A stretch of 10,118 nucleotides of DNA from Streptosporangiaceae bacterium (GCA_030041195.1 JASHOI010000081.1:1-10118); one strand, 5' to 3'. Counted from the stretch's first letter, positions 1 through 7,212 are shown. The notes: generated by a model from the sequence alone, not told the origin. Program-made: numbers and translations.

Positions 1-13
1 GATCGCGGTCGAT

Positions 14-19
14 CCTCCT
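14..19 (-). promoter_or_regulatory. Possible ribosome binding site for a gene beyond the left edge
   Basis: On the minus strand this reads AGGAGG, a full-strength Shine-Dalgarno sequence. An AT-rich patch with CTTTAAAG (24-31) lies just upstream. No ATG, GTG or TTG occurs in the 13 bases left before the window edge, so any start codon would be at least 13 bases away, which is long. It may serve a leftward gene divergent from the DUF1707 gene, or it may be chance. Confidence 0.2.
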
Positions 20-44
20 AGATCTTTAAAGACGGCGGCGGGGC

Positions 45-94
45 GGGGACGGGCGGCGCGCAGCGGGGTGGGGACGGGCGGCGCGGGACGGGGT
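45..94 (+). repeat. Two-copy 25-bp G-rich tandem repeat, G-quadruplex-prone
   Basis: Two adjacent 25-base units (45-69 and 70-94) differ at three positions; the first 16 bases are identical. The + strand runs of G at 65-68, 70-73, 76-78 and 85-87 are separated by loops of 1, 2 and 6 bases, which fits the usual G-quadruplex pattern. More G-runs follow to about 108. The rest of bases 1-309 holds no credible gene, only a small inverted repeat (217-231) and the promoter described next. Confidence 0.6.
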
Positions 95-237
95 GGCCGG
101 GGCGGGGGCGTTATCGGGGATGACGTAGCGTTGCTGAAGTGGCGCACGGGTGCTGCGCGCGGTAGGCGGCTGCGACCGCCGCCCGCCGGAGGCCTGAGGT
201 AAAGACGGGAACGCCCGCACCGGACGGGTGCAACGAC

Positions 238-265
238 TTGCCGACGAATGGCCTCGAGATATATC
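238..265 (+). promoter_or_regulatory. Likely promoter of the DUF1707 gene
   Basis: TTGCCG (238-243) resembles a -35 box and TATATC (260-265) a -10 box, with a 16-base spacer, inside a short AT-rich island in very GC-rich DNA. Transcription would begin near 272 and leave a leader of about 38 bases before the ATG at 310. An inverted repeat GCACC/GGTGC (217-221 and 227-231) sits directly upstream and could be an operator. The assignment rests on box similarity only. Confidence 0.45.
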
Positions 266-309
266 GTCTTCCTATTGAATTCACTGGCCAGCGGACCGCG
301 GAGGATCAG

Positions 310-843
310 ATGGCGACAGGACCAGACCTTCGCATCGGGGACGCCGAGCGCGAAGCCGCGGCAGCCAGCCTGCGCGAGCACTACGCACAGGGCAGGCTCA
401 CGCTGGAGGAGTTCAATGAACGCCTCGATGCCACGTTCAAGGCGACCACGCGGAGCCAGCTGAACCGGATCACCCAGGATCTTCCGCACGCCACCGTGCC
501 CTCGGCGCCGCTGCCGGTCACGACCATTCCCGGCGGCGGCAGGGAGCGGGCCAGGCAGGAGTGGTCCGGCGCGGGCCGCCCGCGGTTCGCTCTCTTCCCG
601 TTGCTCATCGCCGCGATCGGCACCTGGTTCCTCATCCTCGACCTGCACCTGCGGGCGTTCCCCTGGCCGGGAAAGCTGGCGATCTTCCTGGCGATCTTCG
701 CCGTGATCCGCGGCGTGCTGCGGCGCGTGTTCAGCATCGGCCGGCGCGGCGCGGTCCGCGGTTACCGCGGCTGCGGGCGTGGCCGCGGGCGCGCTCGCAC
801 CCGGGGCGGCCGTTACTCGGGCGGCCCGTGGAGCGGTATCTGA
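310..843 (+). CDS. DUF1707 domain membrane protein
   Basis: A 177-residue protein of unknown function. Residues 6-58 are a clear DUF1707 domain: DLRIGDAERE, then LREHYAQGRLTLEEFNERLD, then a closing DLP. This short helical domain is common in actinobacteria near the N-terminus of membrane proteins. Two hydrophobic segments follow (about 93-111 and 122-139), then a Gly/Arg-rich basic tail (143-177) probably on the cytoplasmic face. I chose the ATG at 310 because GGAGG lies 5 bases upstream. A TTG at 238 in the same frame would add 24 residues unlike the family and would overlap the likely -35 box. The stop codon lies inside the first unit of a 21-bp repeat array. The gene converges on the clamp gene. 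Confidence 0.85.
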   Translation: MATGPDLRIGDAEREAAAASLREHYAQGRLTLEEFNERLDATFKATTRSQLNRITQDLPHATVPSAPLPVTTIPGGGRERARQEWSGAGRPRFALFPLLIAAIGTWFLILDLHLRAFPWPGKLAIFLAIFAVIRGVLRRVFSIGRRGAVRGYRGCGRGRGRARTRGGRYSGGPWSGI

Positions 844-962
844 CCGTCGGCGCCCGGTATCTGACCGCCGGCGCGCAGCGCCTGACCGTCGGCGCCCGGC
901 GTCTGGCCGCTAGCGCGCAGCGCCTGACCGCTAGCGCGCAGCGCCTGACGGGTCGGCGCCAG
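837..962. repeat. Six-copy 21-bp tandem repeat between convergent genes
   Basis: Six contiguous 21-base units start at 837, 858, 879, 900, 921 and 942. Most share a CTGACC core followed by a GGCGC or TAGCG block, and the last is the most diverged. The first unit contains the DUF1707 stop codon, and the same TGA recurs in frame in most later units. Units 2 and 3 together contain GGCGC-GCA-GCGCC, so the array can form short hairpins and might end transcription from both sides. One other frame (+ strand, coordinates divisible by 3) stays open and reads as heptads such as YLTVGAR and RLTASAQ. I see no start codon with a ribosome site for that frame. Confidence 0.85.
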
Positions 963-972
963 AGGGCCGCCG

Positions 973-2250
973 TTACGCCCGAACCGGGATCCGCAGCGGG
1001 ACAACCAGGTAGCGGAACGCGGGCGCAGCCTTCGCCGGAACCAGCCCCTCGTCGTCGGCCCGCGTGATCAGCGCCGGCTTGGCCGCGGTGCTGAACTCGA
1101 GCCGGATCCGCCCCGGCTCGGCAGCGGCCACCTCCTCGCCGTCGCGCGACGCGCCGGGCTGCCGTGCCGGAGCGGCGGGCGCCGCGGCCGCGCCAAGGCC
1201 GTCGAGGAGATAGTGCGGGTTGAACGAGATGGTCCGTTCGTCGCCCTCGAAGTCGGCTGGCACGGTCTCCGCCGCCCGGGCCCGGCCATCGGTCTGCGCC
1301 TCGATAACCACGTTCCCCGAGCCGAACGTCAGCCGGACCGGGCTGGCCCGGTCCGCGACCAGCGATACCCTCCTGACCGCCTCGGTGAACGGCCCGGCGG
1401 CCAGCGTGGCGCGGGAGCCGAACCCGTCTGGGAACCTGGACTGGTACCTGATGAACTCGCCGCCGATGAGCCGGGCGGTCAGCCTCCGGTTCCCTCCCTC
1501 GAAGCTGATCACGCCGTCGGCGGGCCGCGGGTCCCGCGCCCCGCCCGGCCCGGCCGCCCCGCCCGCGGCCGACGCCGCGTCGGCACCGGACTGACCGGCC
1601 TCGAACGCAACGGTCACCGGCACCCCGGCGGTCATGGACCGCGCCACGTCGGCGAGCGTCCTGGCCGGCACCATCGCGGCCGCCCTGAGGCCGTGCACCA
1701 CCGGTTCCCAGCGGACATCCTTGACCGCCATCCGGTACCGGTCGGTGGCCGCGAGCGTCAGCGTGTCGTCGCGGATGTCCAGGCAGACCGCGGTGAGCAT
1801 GGGCAACGTGTCGTCCCGGCTCGCCGCGGGGACGACCTGAGCCGCGGCCAGCGCCAGCACGCCGCCGTCCACGGTCCCGGCGGCCGGCGGCGGATCCGGC
1901 AGCACCGGGTACTCCGCCACCGGCAGCGAGACCAGCTCGAACTCGGCACTGCCACAGGTGAGGCCGACCATGTCAGCATCGGTGCCGACCTCGACGTCCA
2001 GGGCGGGAAGGCTGCGGGTGATCTCGGCGAGCAGGCGGCCCGGCACCAGGGCGGCTCCGTCCTCCTTGACCTCCGCGTCGATCCGCAGCACGGCGGAGAT
2101 CTCGTAGTCGAAACAGGACAGGGTCAGCCCGTCGCCGTCGGCCTGCATCAGCAGCCCGGACAGCACCGGCACCACCGGCCGCGACGGCAGCGCGCGCGCA
2201 ACCCACGCCACCGCTTCCCCGAATACCTCGCGCCCGACCCGGAACCTCAT
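973..2250 (-). CDS. dnaN: DNA polymerase III beta-clamp homologue, probable second clamp
   Basis: A sliding-clamp protein of 425 residues, against roughly 370-380 for typical DnaN. Family features in order are the actinomycete-like opening (RPVVPVLSGLL at 25-35, FDYE at 47-50), the PVAEYPVLP loop (110-118), ASRDDTLPML (143-152), the TDRYRMAV strand (169-176), a third domain with YLLDGL (347-352) and KPALIT (391-396), and a YLVVPLRIPVRA end where DnaN usually closes YLLMPVRL. The extra length is two Ala/Gly/Pro-rich inserts near 218-246 and 353-379. The ATG at 2250 has GGAGG 8 bases upstream; a GTG at 2256 would be only 2 bases from it. No dnaA, recF or gyrB is in view, which suggests a paralogue. 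The clamp assignment is firm, but primary versus accessory status is inferred. Confidence 0.85.
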   Translation of the reverse strand: MRFRVGREVFGEAVAWVARALPSRPVVPVLSGLLMQADGDGLTLSCFDYEISAVLRIDAEVKEDGAALVPGRLLAEITRSLPALDVEVGTDADMVGLTCGSAEFELVSLPVAEYPVLPDPPPAAGTVDGGVLALAAAQVVPAASRDDTLPMLTAVCLDIRDDTLTLAATDRYRMAVKDVRWEPVVHGLRAAAMVPARTLADVARSMTAGVPVTVAFEAGQSGADAASAAGGAAGPGGARDPRPADGVISFEGGNRRLTARLIGGEFIRYQSRFPDGFGSRATLAAGPFTEAVRRVSLVADRASPVRLTFGSGNVVIEAQTDGRARAAETVPADFEGDERTISFNPHYLLDGLGAAAAPAAPARQPGASRDGEEVAAAEPGRIRLEFSTAAKPALITRADDEGLVPAKAAPAFRYLVVPLRIPVRA

Positions 2251-2266
2251 TGCCACCGCCTCCGCA

Positions 2267-2320
2267 CGACCCGTTCTTAACCGATCCTGGCATGCGCCAC
2301 CGACAGTTCAGAACGGGTCG
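2267..2320. promoter_or_regulatory. 11-bp perfect inverted repeat upstream of the clamp gene
   Basis: CGACCCGTTCT (2267-2277) and AGAACGGGTCG (2310-2320) are exact reverse complements separated by 32 bases. The pair lies in the 85-base gap between the DUF6295-like gene and the clamp gene, both on the minus strand. It could be a two-site operator for the clamp gene or a long-loop terminator for the upstream operon. There is no T-run on the minus strand, so an operator fits slightly better. Confidence 0.5.
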
Positions 2321-2335
2321 CCGGAGGGTTTGGCG

Positions 2336-2596
2336 TCAGACCAGCCCGGGCGGCGCCGATTCGAGCGTCGACTCGATCGCCCGTACCAGCGCCCTGGCCG
2401 ATTCCGCGGTCAACTCGACCGCCACGCGCGCTGAGGGGCCGCTCGCCGGGTTGAGGAAGTCGATGTTGAGCGTGTGCTCGGCGGGCGCGTGTTGCGGGTG
2501 GTCCAGGTACACGGTCGCGTCGGTGACCGTGAACCAGCCCTGCGCGCCCTTGCCGCTGCCCGCTATCTCGATCTTCTCGGTCAGATACGTGCACAT
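2336..2596 (-). CDS. Small conserved protein, probably DUF6295 family
   Basis: An 86-residue soluble protein with no signal peptide or membrane segment. The start MCTYLTEKIEIAGSGKG followed by GWFTVTDATVYLDHP and HTLNIDFLNP matches my recollection of the DUF6295 family in actinobacteria, whose function is unknown. The C-terminal half (VELTAESARALVRAIESTL) looks like an amphipathic helix. The start at 2596 has GGAGG 8 bases upstream, and that ribosome site runs up to the stop codon of the hydrolase gene. With a gap of only 13 bases, the two are almost certainly co-transcribed and may be translationally coupled. The protein may act with the hydrolase, but that is inference from position. The family name is less certain than the gene. 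Confidence 0.75.
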   Translation of the reverse strand: MCTYLTEKIEIAGSGKGAQGWFTVTDATVYLDHPQHAPAEHTLNIDFLNPASGPSARVAVELTAESARALVRAIESTLESAPPGLV

Positions 2597-2609
2597 CTCG
2601 GCATCCTCC

Positions 2610-3353
2610 TCAGCCGGCCACGTAGCGGCCGTAGAAATTCCAGATCTTCTGCCAGCCGTCGTTGGCCGCCTCCACCCGGTACGCGGGCCGGTCCGTGGAG
2701 AAGAACGCGTGCCCGGCGCCCTCGTAGCTGTGGAACTCGTGCTCCTTGCCGGCCTCGGTGAGGATCTTGTCCAGCTCGTCGACCTGCTCGGGGGACGGGT
2801 ACTGGTCCTCGGCGCCGAACAGGCCGAGCAGCGGACAGGACAGGTTCGGTGCGAGGTGCGCGATCGGTCCGACCTTCAGCGGCATTCCCTCGGGCGGGTT
2901 GCCGACAACGAACGCGCCGTAGCAGTCCACGGCCGCGTCGAGCTGCATGCTGCACGCGGCCAGGAACGACTGGCGTCCGCCGGAGCAGTACCCGATGACC
3001 CCAACCTTGCCGTTGCTGCCGTCCAGGGCCCGCAGGTGCGCGGCTGCCCCGGCGACGTCGCCGATAAGGCGCTCGTCCGGCACCCCGCCTTTGGCCCTGG
3101 CGGCGGCGGCCGCGTCGTCCGGGCTGGCCCCTGGCGCGTCCCGGTGGTAGAGGTTCGGCATCAGCGCGGCGTAGCCATGGGCCGCGAACTTCCTGGTGAT
3201 CTCCTTGGTCCCGCCGTCGTACCCGGGCATGTGGTGGATGACGACGACGTTGCCGAACGAGTCCTGGCCGAGCGGCCGGGCCAGGTACGCCTCGATCTCG
3301 TCCCCGTCGTGCCCGGTGATGCTGATGGTCTCCGCGATCAGCGCCCCATCCAT
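2610..3353 (-). CDS. Dienelactone hydrolase family alpha/beta-hydrolase
   Basis: A 247-residue cytoplasmic alpha/beta-hydrolase. The catalytic triad is visible: nucleophile Cys123 in GYCSGG, Asp183 in GAEDQYPSP and His215 in GAGHAFF. This Cys-Asp-His set is typical of dienelactone hydrolases. HHMPGYDGG near 40-48 provides the oxyanion loop region, and Glu20 in DGDEIEAYL lies where the family keeps a Glu that interacts with the nucleophile. The length is close to the family's usual 235-250. The ATG at 3353 has GGGAG 7 bases upstream; an in-frame ATG at 3401 lacks a spaced ribosome site and would add 16 atypical residues. No aromatic-degradation genes are nearby, so the true substrate is unknown. 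It is the first gene of an operon with the DUF6295-like gene. Confidence 0.88.
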   Translation of the reverse strand: MDGALIAETISITGHDGDEIEAYLARPLGQDSFGNVVVIHHMPGYDGGTKEITRKFAAHGYAALMPNLYHRDAPGASPDDAAAAARAKGGVPDERLIGDVAGAAAHLRALDGSNGKVGVIGYCSGGRQSFLAACSMQLDAAVDCYGAFVVGNPPEGMPLKVGPIAHLAPNLSCPLLGLFGAEDQYPSPEQVDELDKILTEAGKEHEFHSYEGAGHAFFSTDRPAYRVEAANDGWQKIWNFYGRYVAG

Positions 3354-3530
3354 GCGCTCTCTCCCTACGAGTTGCCGGTGCGTCAAAGCGATCGGCTCCA
3401 TCCTGCCAGCCGACCGTTTGCCGGCTTGCGGCCCCCCAAGATCAACAAAGCATCCGGCGTTTCTGCTGGTACAGGCGTCTGTATTTGGGGCATGATCGGG
3501 GAGGCGGGTGGCCGGGGAGGGGCACGGTCA

Positions 3531-3743
3531 ATGAGCTCGGCAGCAATCGGGATCGCGTTAATCGTTCTCGTTGTGGGCTGCATCCTCGGCTGGCACGCCA
3601 ACCGTGCCCACGCCGCGCACGGTGACATCAAGACCACGCACACCCGGATATCGAACTACCGCAAGACCCGCCTGCGCAGCGGGCTGTGGGCGATCGGGCT
3701 CATCGTGGTGGCGGTGCTGCTGCTGGCCATCGCGGTCCACTGA
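3531..3743 (+). CDS. Small two-helix membrane protein, unknown function
   Basis: A 70-residue protein that I do not recognise. It has two membrane helices, about 4-19 (AIGIALIVLVVGCILG) and 51-68 (GLWAIGLIVVAVLLLAIA). The connecting loop of about 30 residues is rich in His, Arg and Lys (NRAHAAHGDIKTTHTRISNYRKTR). By the positive-inside rule the loop should be cytoplasmic and both ends outside. The ATG at 3531 has GGAGGGG 8 bases upstream; an in-frame ATG at 3492 would add a Gly-rich stretch and lacks an equally good site. The gene is divergent from the hydrolase operon, with 177 bases between the starts, and converges on the PucR gene 61 bases downstream. A clear ribosome site and well-formed helices make it a probable real gene. 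Confidence 0.7.
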   Translation: MSSAAIGIALIVLVVGCILGWHANRAHAAHGDIKTTHTRISNYRKTRLRSGLWAIGLIVVAVLLLAIAVH

Positions 3744-3804
3744 CCCGCCCGGGGCGATGGCCCGCGGAGACATCGCCGCCCTCGCCAAGGGACGGAACGC
3801 GGCG

Positions 3805-5400
3805 CTAGAGGCCGATCTCGTCGCCCAGCCGGAGCTGGAGCCACAGCAGCAGGCGCTCGTCCGGGTTGGCCAGCCGGAGGCCGAAGATCTCCTTGGCACG
3901 GGCGAGGCGGTACCGGCAGGTGTTGGGGTGCACGCCGAGCCGGCGCGCGGTGGCCGCGATGTCGCTGTTGGCGTCGAGGTAGCCGAGCAGCGTGCTGGCG
4001 TAGCCGGTGCCGTGCTCGGCGTCGTGACGGCGGATGGCCGGCCCGGCGCCTTCCCGCAGCCGGGGCATCACGGACAGGTGCCCGGCCAGTTCGGCCAGCG
4101 TCGCGCTGGCCCGCACCTCGTCGATCGCGGCGACGTGTGGCCTGCCGGGGTCGCCCGCCTGCGCGGCAAGAACGCGCAGCACGAGGTCGGCATCCTGACG
4201 CGAGGCTGCCGCAGCCCGCAGCCCGGCGACCCGGGAGCCCAGCCCGGCCCTGATCGGCAGGCGCAGGGCCTGCTGCGCGCGCCGGGCGATGTCGGCGAGC
4301 AGGTCCCGGTGCGAGGAGGACGGCCGGGCCGGGAGCAGTGCGTAGACGGTGCCGTCGATCAGCGCACAGCCGTGCCGCCCGAAGTGCGCCTCGCAATGCA
4401 GGCTGACCAGGTCGGTGAACCGCATCGCGGCGTGCGCCGCGACAGCGCCGTCGGGGTCACCTGAGGCGATCAGGAACGCCGCCACGGCAACGGGCGCGTC
4501 GGCGTTCAGGCCGAGCTGCGGTGCCACGATGGCGGCGCTTGCCGGGTCGGCGAGCAGCCGGCGCAGCAGGTCACCGCGCTGCCGCCGGGCGAGGTCGGCC
4601 GCGGTGCGCGCGGTCAGCAGGTGCAGCGCGGCGACGTCGGCCGCCTCGGCGAGCGCCAGGTCGGACTCGGGACCAAGCACGCCGCCGGAGTTCACGACCC
4701 AGATCGAGCCCAGCAGATCGGCCCCGGCTCGCACGGCCACGGCCAGCCTGGGCATGCTGCCGGGGCCCGCCGTGAACCTGCACACCTGCGCGGTCCTGGC
4801 GAGCTCGCGGTACTGGGCGTCGTTCTCCGGGAGATCCGGCACCTGCAGGCCGAGGATGCCCTGGCGCCGGTCCTCGTCGATCGGCTGCCCGGGCAGCGTC
4901 GAGTAGGCGAGTATCCGCCGGTGCGGGTCTTCGATCGCCGTTGCCCCGCCGACCATCGCGGCGACGGCGTTGGCCAGGGCGAACAGGTCTCCCATGGCCG
5001 GGGCGGTGCCCCCTCGGCCGGACCGCGCGATCGCCGCGAGCGCTCCGGAGACCAGGGCGTCAAGATGGTGCCAGGCCATGTCCTCGTCGGCGGCGAGCAG
5101 CGCGATCCGTACTTCCTCGGCAACTGTTGCGAGCCCGGCGATGGGCTCGCCGTACCCCTTGACGACGAGCGCCGCGTGCCCGGCCCGCGAGGCTTGCCTG
5201 ATCAGATCCTCCGCCTCGGCACTGGCCGGCCGAATGCCCACGGCCAGCAGCATCGCGTGGCGCACCGGTGGCAGCGCCGCCCGGGGTTCGTGGATCAGCA
5301 CGCCGGAGACCGGCGCGCCGGCACCGGACGGCGCGGTCACCAGGTGCAGCGGCGACGGCCCAAGCGCGTCGAGGACCTGGCCCAGGACGGGGACCTGCAT
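3805..5400 (-). CDS. PucR family transcriptional regulator
   Basis: A 531-residue DNA-binding regulator. Residues 1 to about 125 resemble the PucR N-terminal domain (VLGQVLDALGPSPLHLV at the start, VVKGYGEPI at 79-87). About 135-275 looks like a GAF-type sensor domain, 300-425 like the CdaR GGDEF-like domain, and the C-terminus is the PucR helix-turn-helix: YLDANSDIAATARRLGVHPNT (474-494) then CRYRLARAKEIFGL. Regulators of this class respond to purines, amino acids or other metabolites and often control a neighbouring operon. The gene is divergent from the permease-decarboxylase pair, with 144 bases between the starts, so those genes are its likeliest targets. The ATG at 5400 has only a weak AGGGTGG about 10 bases upstream, but the N-terminal match supports it. 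The ligand is unknown. Confidence 0.88.
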   Translation of the reverse strand: MQVPVLGQVLDALGPSPLHLVTAPSGAGAPVSGVLIHEPRAALPPVRHAMLLAVGIRPASAEAEDLIRQASRAGHAALVVKGYGEPIAGLATVAEEVRIALLAADEDMAWHHLDALVSGALAAIARSGRGGTAPAMGDLFALANAVAAMVGGATAIEDPHRRILAYSTLPGQPIDEDRRQGILGLQVPDLPENDAQYRELARTAQVCRFTAGPGSMPRLAVAVRAGADLLGSIWVVNSGGVLGPESDLALAEAADVAALHLLTARTAADLARRQRGDLLRRLLADPASAAIVAPQLGLNADAPVAVAAFLIASGDPDGAVAAHAAMRFTDLVSLHCEAHFGRHGCALIDGTVYALLPARPSSSHRDLLADIARRAQQALRLPIRAGLGSRVAGLRAAAASRQDADLVLRVLAAQAGDPGRPHVAAIDEVRASATLAELAGHLSVMPRLREGAGPAIRRHDAEHGTGYASTLLGYLDANSDIAATARRLGVHPNTCRYRLARAKEIFGLRLANPDERLLLWLQLRLGDEIGL

Positions 5401-5544
5401 CCGGAAACGTCACCACCCTTGGCTGGTTCTACAACGGTTACGGCGATTCCCTGGCCATTTGTCTAACGAAGGCTAGAACACCCGCTCTCACACTGGCTAC
5501 AGGCGCGATCCGGTGATCGCAGCGGAACTGCTCGTGGAAGGGGC
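5401..5544. promoter_or_regulatory. Divergent control region with two inverted repeats
   Basis: This 144-base spacer separates the PucR gene and the permease gene and must hold both promoters. I see GTTCTA (5426-5431) paired with TAGAAC (5474-5479), and a tight palindrome GCGATC-CGGT-GATCGC (5505-5520) ending 24 bases before the permease start. The middle (5451-5480) is AT-richer than its surroundings and contains TTGTCT and TTAGAC-like words on the two strands, but I cannot place convincing -35/-10 pairs. The repeats are candidate PucR operators. The 5505-5520 element could instead be a leader hairpin. Confidence 0.5.
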
Positions 5545-7212
5545 ATGACGATGAGCGACCTCTCGCAGGTACCGCCGAAACTTCGACGCGACGTGGGGCT
5601 GCTGCCGCTGTTCATGGTCTCCGCGGGATCGGTGATCGGTTCCGGCTGGCTTCTCGGCACCCTGAACGCGTCCGAGGCGGCGGGCCCGGCCGCGATCGTG
5701 TCCTGGATCATCGGGGCAATCCTGCTGATCGGCATCGCGCTGGTCTATGCCGAACTCGGCTCCGCGTACCCGATAGCGGGTGGCACGGCCCGGTTCACCT
5801 GGATCCACGCCGGCACGCTCGGCGGGTTCTTCTGCGGCACCTTCTCCTACCTGCAGGCCGTTGCCATCGCCCCGATCGAGGTGGAGGCCTCGATCGGGTA
5901 CATGAACGCGAAATGGTGGCACGGCCTGGAGAACTCGCAATCGCTGCTCACCGGCAAGGGCCTGGTGGTCGGTGTGGCGGCGATGTTCCTGTTCACGGCG
6001 CTGAACCTGCTCGGCGTGAAGTGGATGGCCGAGGGCAACACGGTCGCGATGGTGTGGAAGATCCTGGTGCCGGTCGGGACCGTGATCCTGATCATGACCC
6101 GTGCCTTCCACAGCTCCAACTTCACCGCAGGCGGCGGCTTCATGCCGTACGGCGTGAAGGGCGTGTTCGTGGCGCTCCCGCTCGGGGTCATCTTTGCCCT
6201 GGAAGGATTCGAGCAGGCCGCCCAGCTCGCCGGCGAGGCGCGGAACCCGAAGCGGGACATCCCGCTGGCCGTGGTGGGGTCGATGCTCATGGGTGCCGCG
6301 CTGTACCTGGCCCTGCAGGTCTGCTTCATCGGCGCGCTCAGCCCGCACAACGTCCTGCACAACTGGGCCAGCCCGTTCGGCAGCACCGGCGCGTTCGGGC
6401 CCTACTACACGCTCGCCACGTCGGTGGGCCTCGGCTGGCTCGGCGTCGTCCTGATCATTGACGCGCTGATCTCGCCGGGCGGCACCGGACTCGTCTACCT
6501 GGCCACCACATCGCGGCTGTCGTACTCGATCGCGCGGGTCCGCTTCCTGCCGCCGGTGTTCAGCAGCATCGACCGGCGGGGCGTCCCCTGGTTCAGCATC
6601 GTCTTCGGCGGCGCGTTCGGCTGCCTGCTGTTCCTGCCGTTCGGCGGCTGGGCCAAACTGGTCGGCGCGATCACCGCGGCCTCGTCGTTCATGTACAGCT
6701 ACGCGCCGGTGGCGGCGGTCTCGCTGCGCAAGAGCGACCCCGGCCGCCCGCGCCCCTACCGGGTCCCCGGGCTGAACGTCATCGCCCCGTTCAGCTTCGT
6801 GGTGTCCGGCCTGATCATCTACTGGAGCGGAACCTCGAACGTGGTCAAGCTGGACCTGGCCGTCCTGTTCTTCCTGGTGCTGTACTTCATCGCCCGCAGG
6901 ATGGACCCGAACCAGGCGCCGATCGATTTCAAGGCCGGAGCGTTCTCGGTGCCGTGGATCATCGGCCTGACAATCTTCTCCATCTTCGGCGGCAGCTATG
7001 TCGGCGGCTACCCGAGCGTGTTCGGCATCGCGATCCACCACCACCTACCCTTCTGGTGGGACATCGGCGCGGTCGCGGTGTTCAGCCTGGCCGTCTACTA
7101 CTACGCGATCCACAGCCGCCTCGGCCCGGAGCGGGTGGCGCCGCACGTGCTCGAGGCGGTCGCCGACGCGCACCAGGAGGACCTCGAGCTGGGGATCGCC
7201 GAGCCGGTTTAA
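5545..7212 (+). CDS. APC superfamily amino acid permease
   Basis: A 555-residue inner-membrane transporter with roughly 12 to 14 hydrophobic segments. The first helix carries the substrate-binding glycine motif AGSVIGSGWLLG (27-38), followed by YAELGSAYPIAGG (68-80), both typical of APC transporters. Residues 217-243 (EGFEQAAQLAGEARNPKRDIP region) form the conserved helix 6 and loop, and SPGGTGLVYLATTSRLSYSIA (310-330) helix 8. These permeases import amino acids, usually with protons. The arrangement recalls the aspartate:proton symporter group, but I cannot fix the substrate. GGAAGGGG precedes the ATG at 5545, and an ATG two codons later is possible. The stop overlaps by one base an ATG in the decarboxylase frame (TAATG), so the two genes form an operon. 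Control by the divergent PucR protein is likely. Confidence 0.9.
   Translation: MTMSDLSQVPPKLRRDVGLLPLFMVSAGSVIGSGWLLGTLNASEAAGPAAIVSWIIGAILLIGIALVYAELGSAYPIAGGTARFTWIHAGTLGGFFCGTFSYLQAVAIAPIEVEASIGYMNAKWWHGLENSQSLLTGKGLVVGVAAMFLFTALNLLGVKWMAEGNTVAMVWKILVPVGTVILIMTRAFHSSNFTAGGGFMPYGVKGVFVALPLGVIFALEGFEQAAQLAGEARNPKRDIPLAVVGSMLMGAALYLALQVCFIGALSPHNVLHNWASPFGSTGAFGPYYTLATSVGLGWLGVVLIIDALISPGGTGLVYLATTSRLSYSIARVRFLPPVFSSIDRRGVPWFSIVFGGAFGCLLFLPFGGWAKLVGAITAASSFMYSYAPVAAVSLRKSDPGRPRPYRVPGLNVIAPFSFVVSGLIIYWSGTSNVVKLDLAVLFFLVLYFIARRMDPNQAPIDFKAGAFSVPWIIGLTIFSIFGGSYVGGYPSVFGIAIHHHLPFWWDIGAVAVFSLAVYYYAIHSRLGPERVAPHVLEAVADAHQEDLELGIAEPV

Noticed and set aside
26..220. A 64-codon minus-strand frame through the G-rich tract
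   Set aside because: It is Pro/Arg/Ala low-complexity sequence from a GTG with no ribosome site, and is explained by the GC-rich repeat.
238..309. TTG at 238 as the start of the DUF1707 protein
   Set aside because: It has no ribosome site, the added residues do not resemble the family, and it overlaps the likely -35 box. The ATG at 310 has GGAGG at 5 bases.
837..962. The 21-bp repeats as a CRISPR array
   Set aside because: The units are contiguous with no spacers, and no cas gene is present.
1213..2280. A 355-codon open frame on the plus strand
   Set aside because: It is antisense to the beta-clamp gene and reads as Arg/Gly/Pro-rich filler with no domain.
3381..3386. TTGACG on the minus strand as a -35 box for the hydrolase operon
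   Set aside because: The best -10 candidate is only 13 bases away and overlaps the ribosome site, so the pair is not credible.
2250..3743. A 497-codon open frame on the plus strand
   Set aside because: It runs antisense through the DUF6295-like and hydrolase genes. Only its last 70 codons, from the ATG at 3531 with its own ribosome site, look like a protein.
5497..7044. A 515-codon open frame on the minus strand
   Set aside because: It lies opposite the APC permease, whose motifs are unmistakable. Its product is His/Asp/Arg/Gln-rich low-complexity sequence, as expected for the antisense of a high-GC gene.
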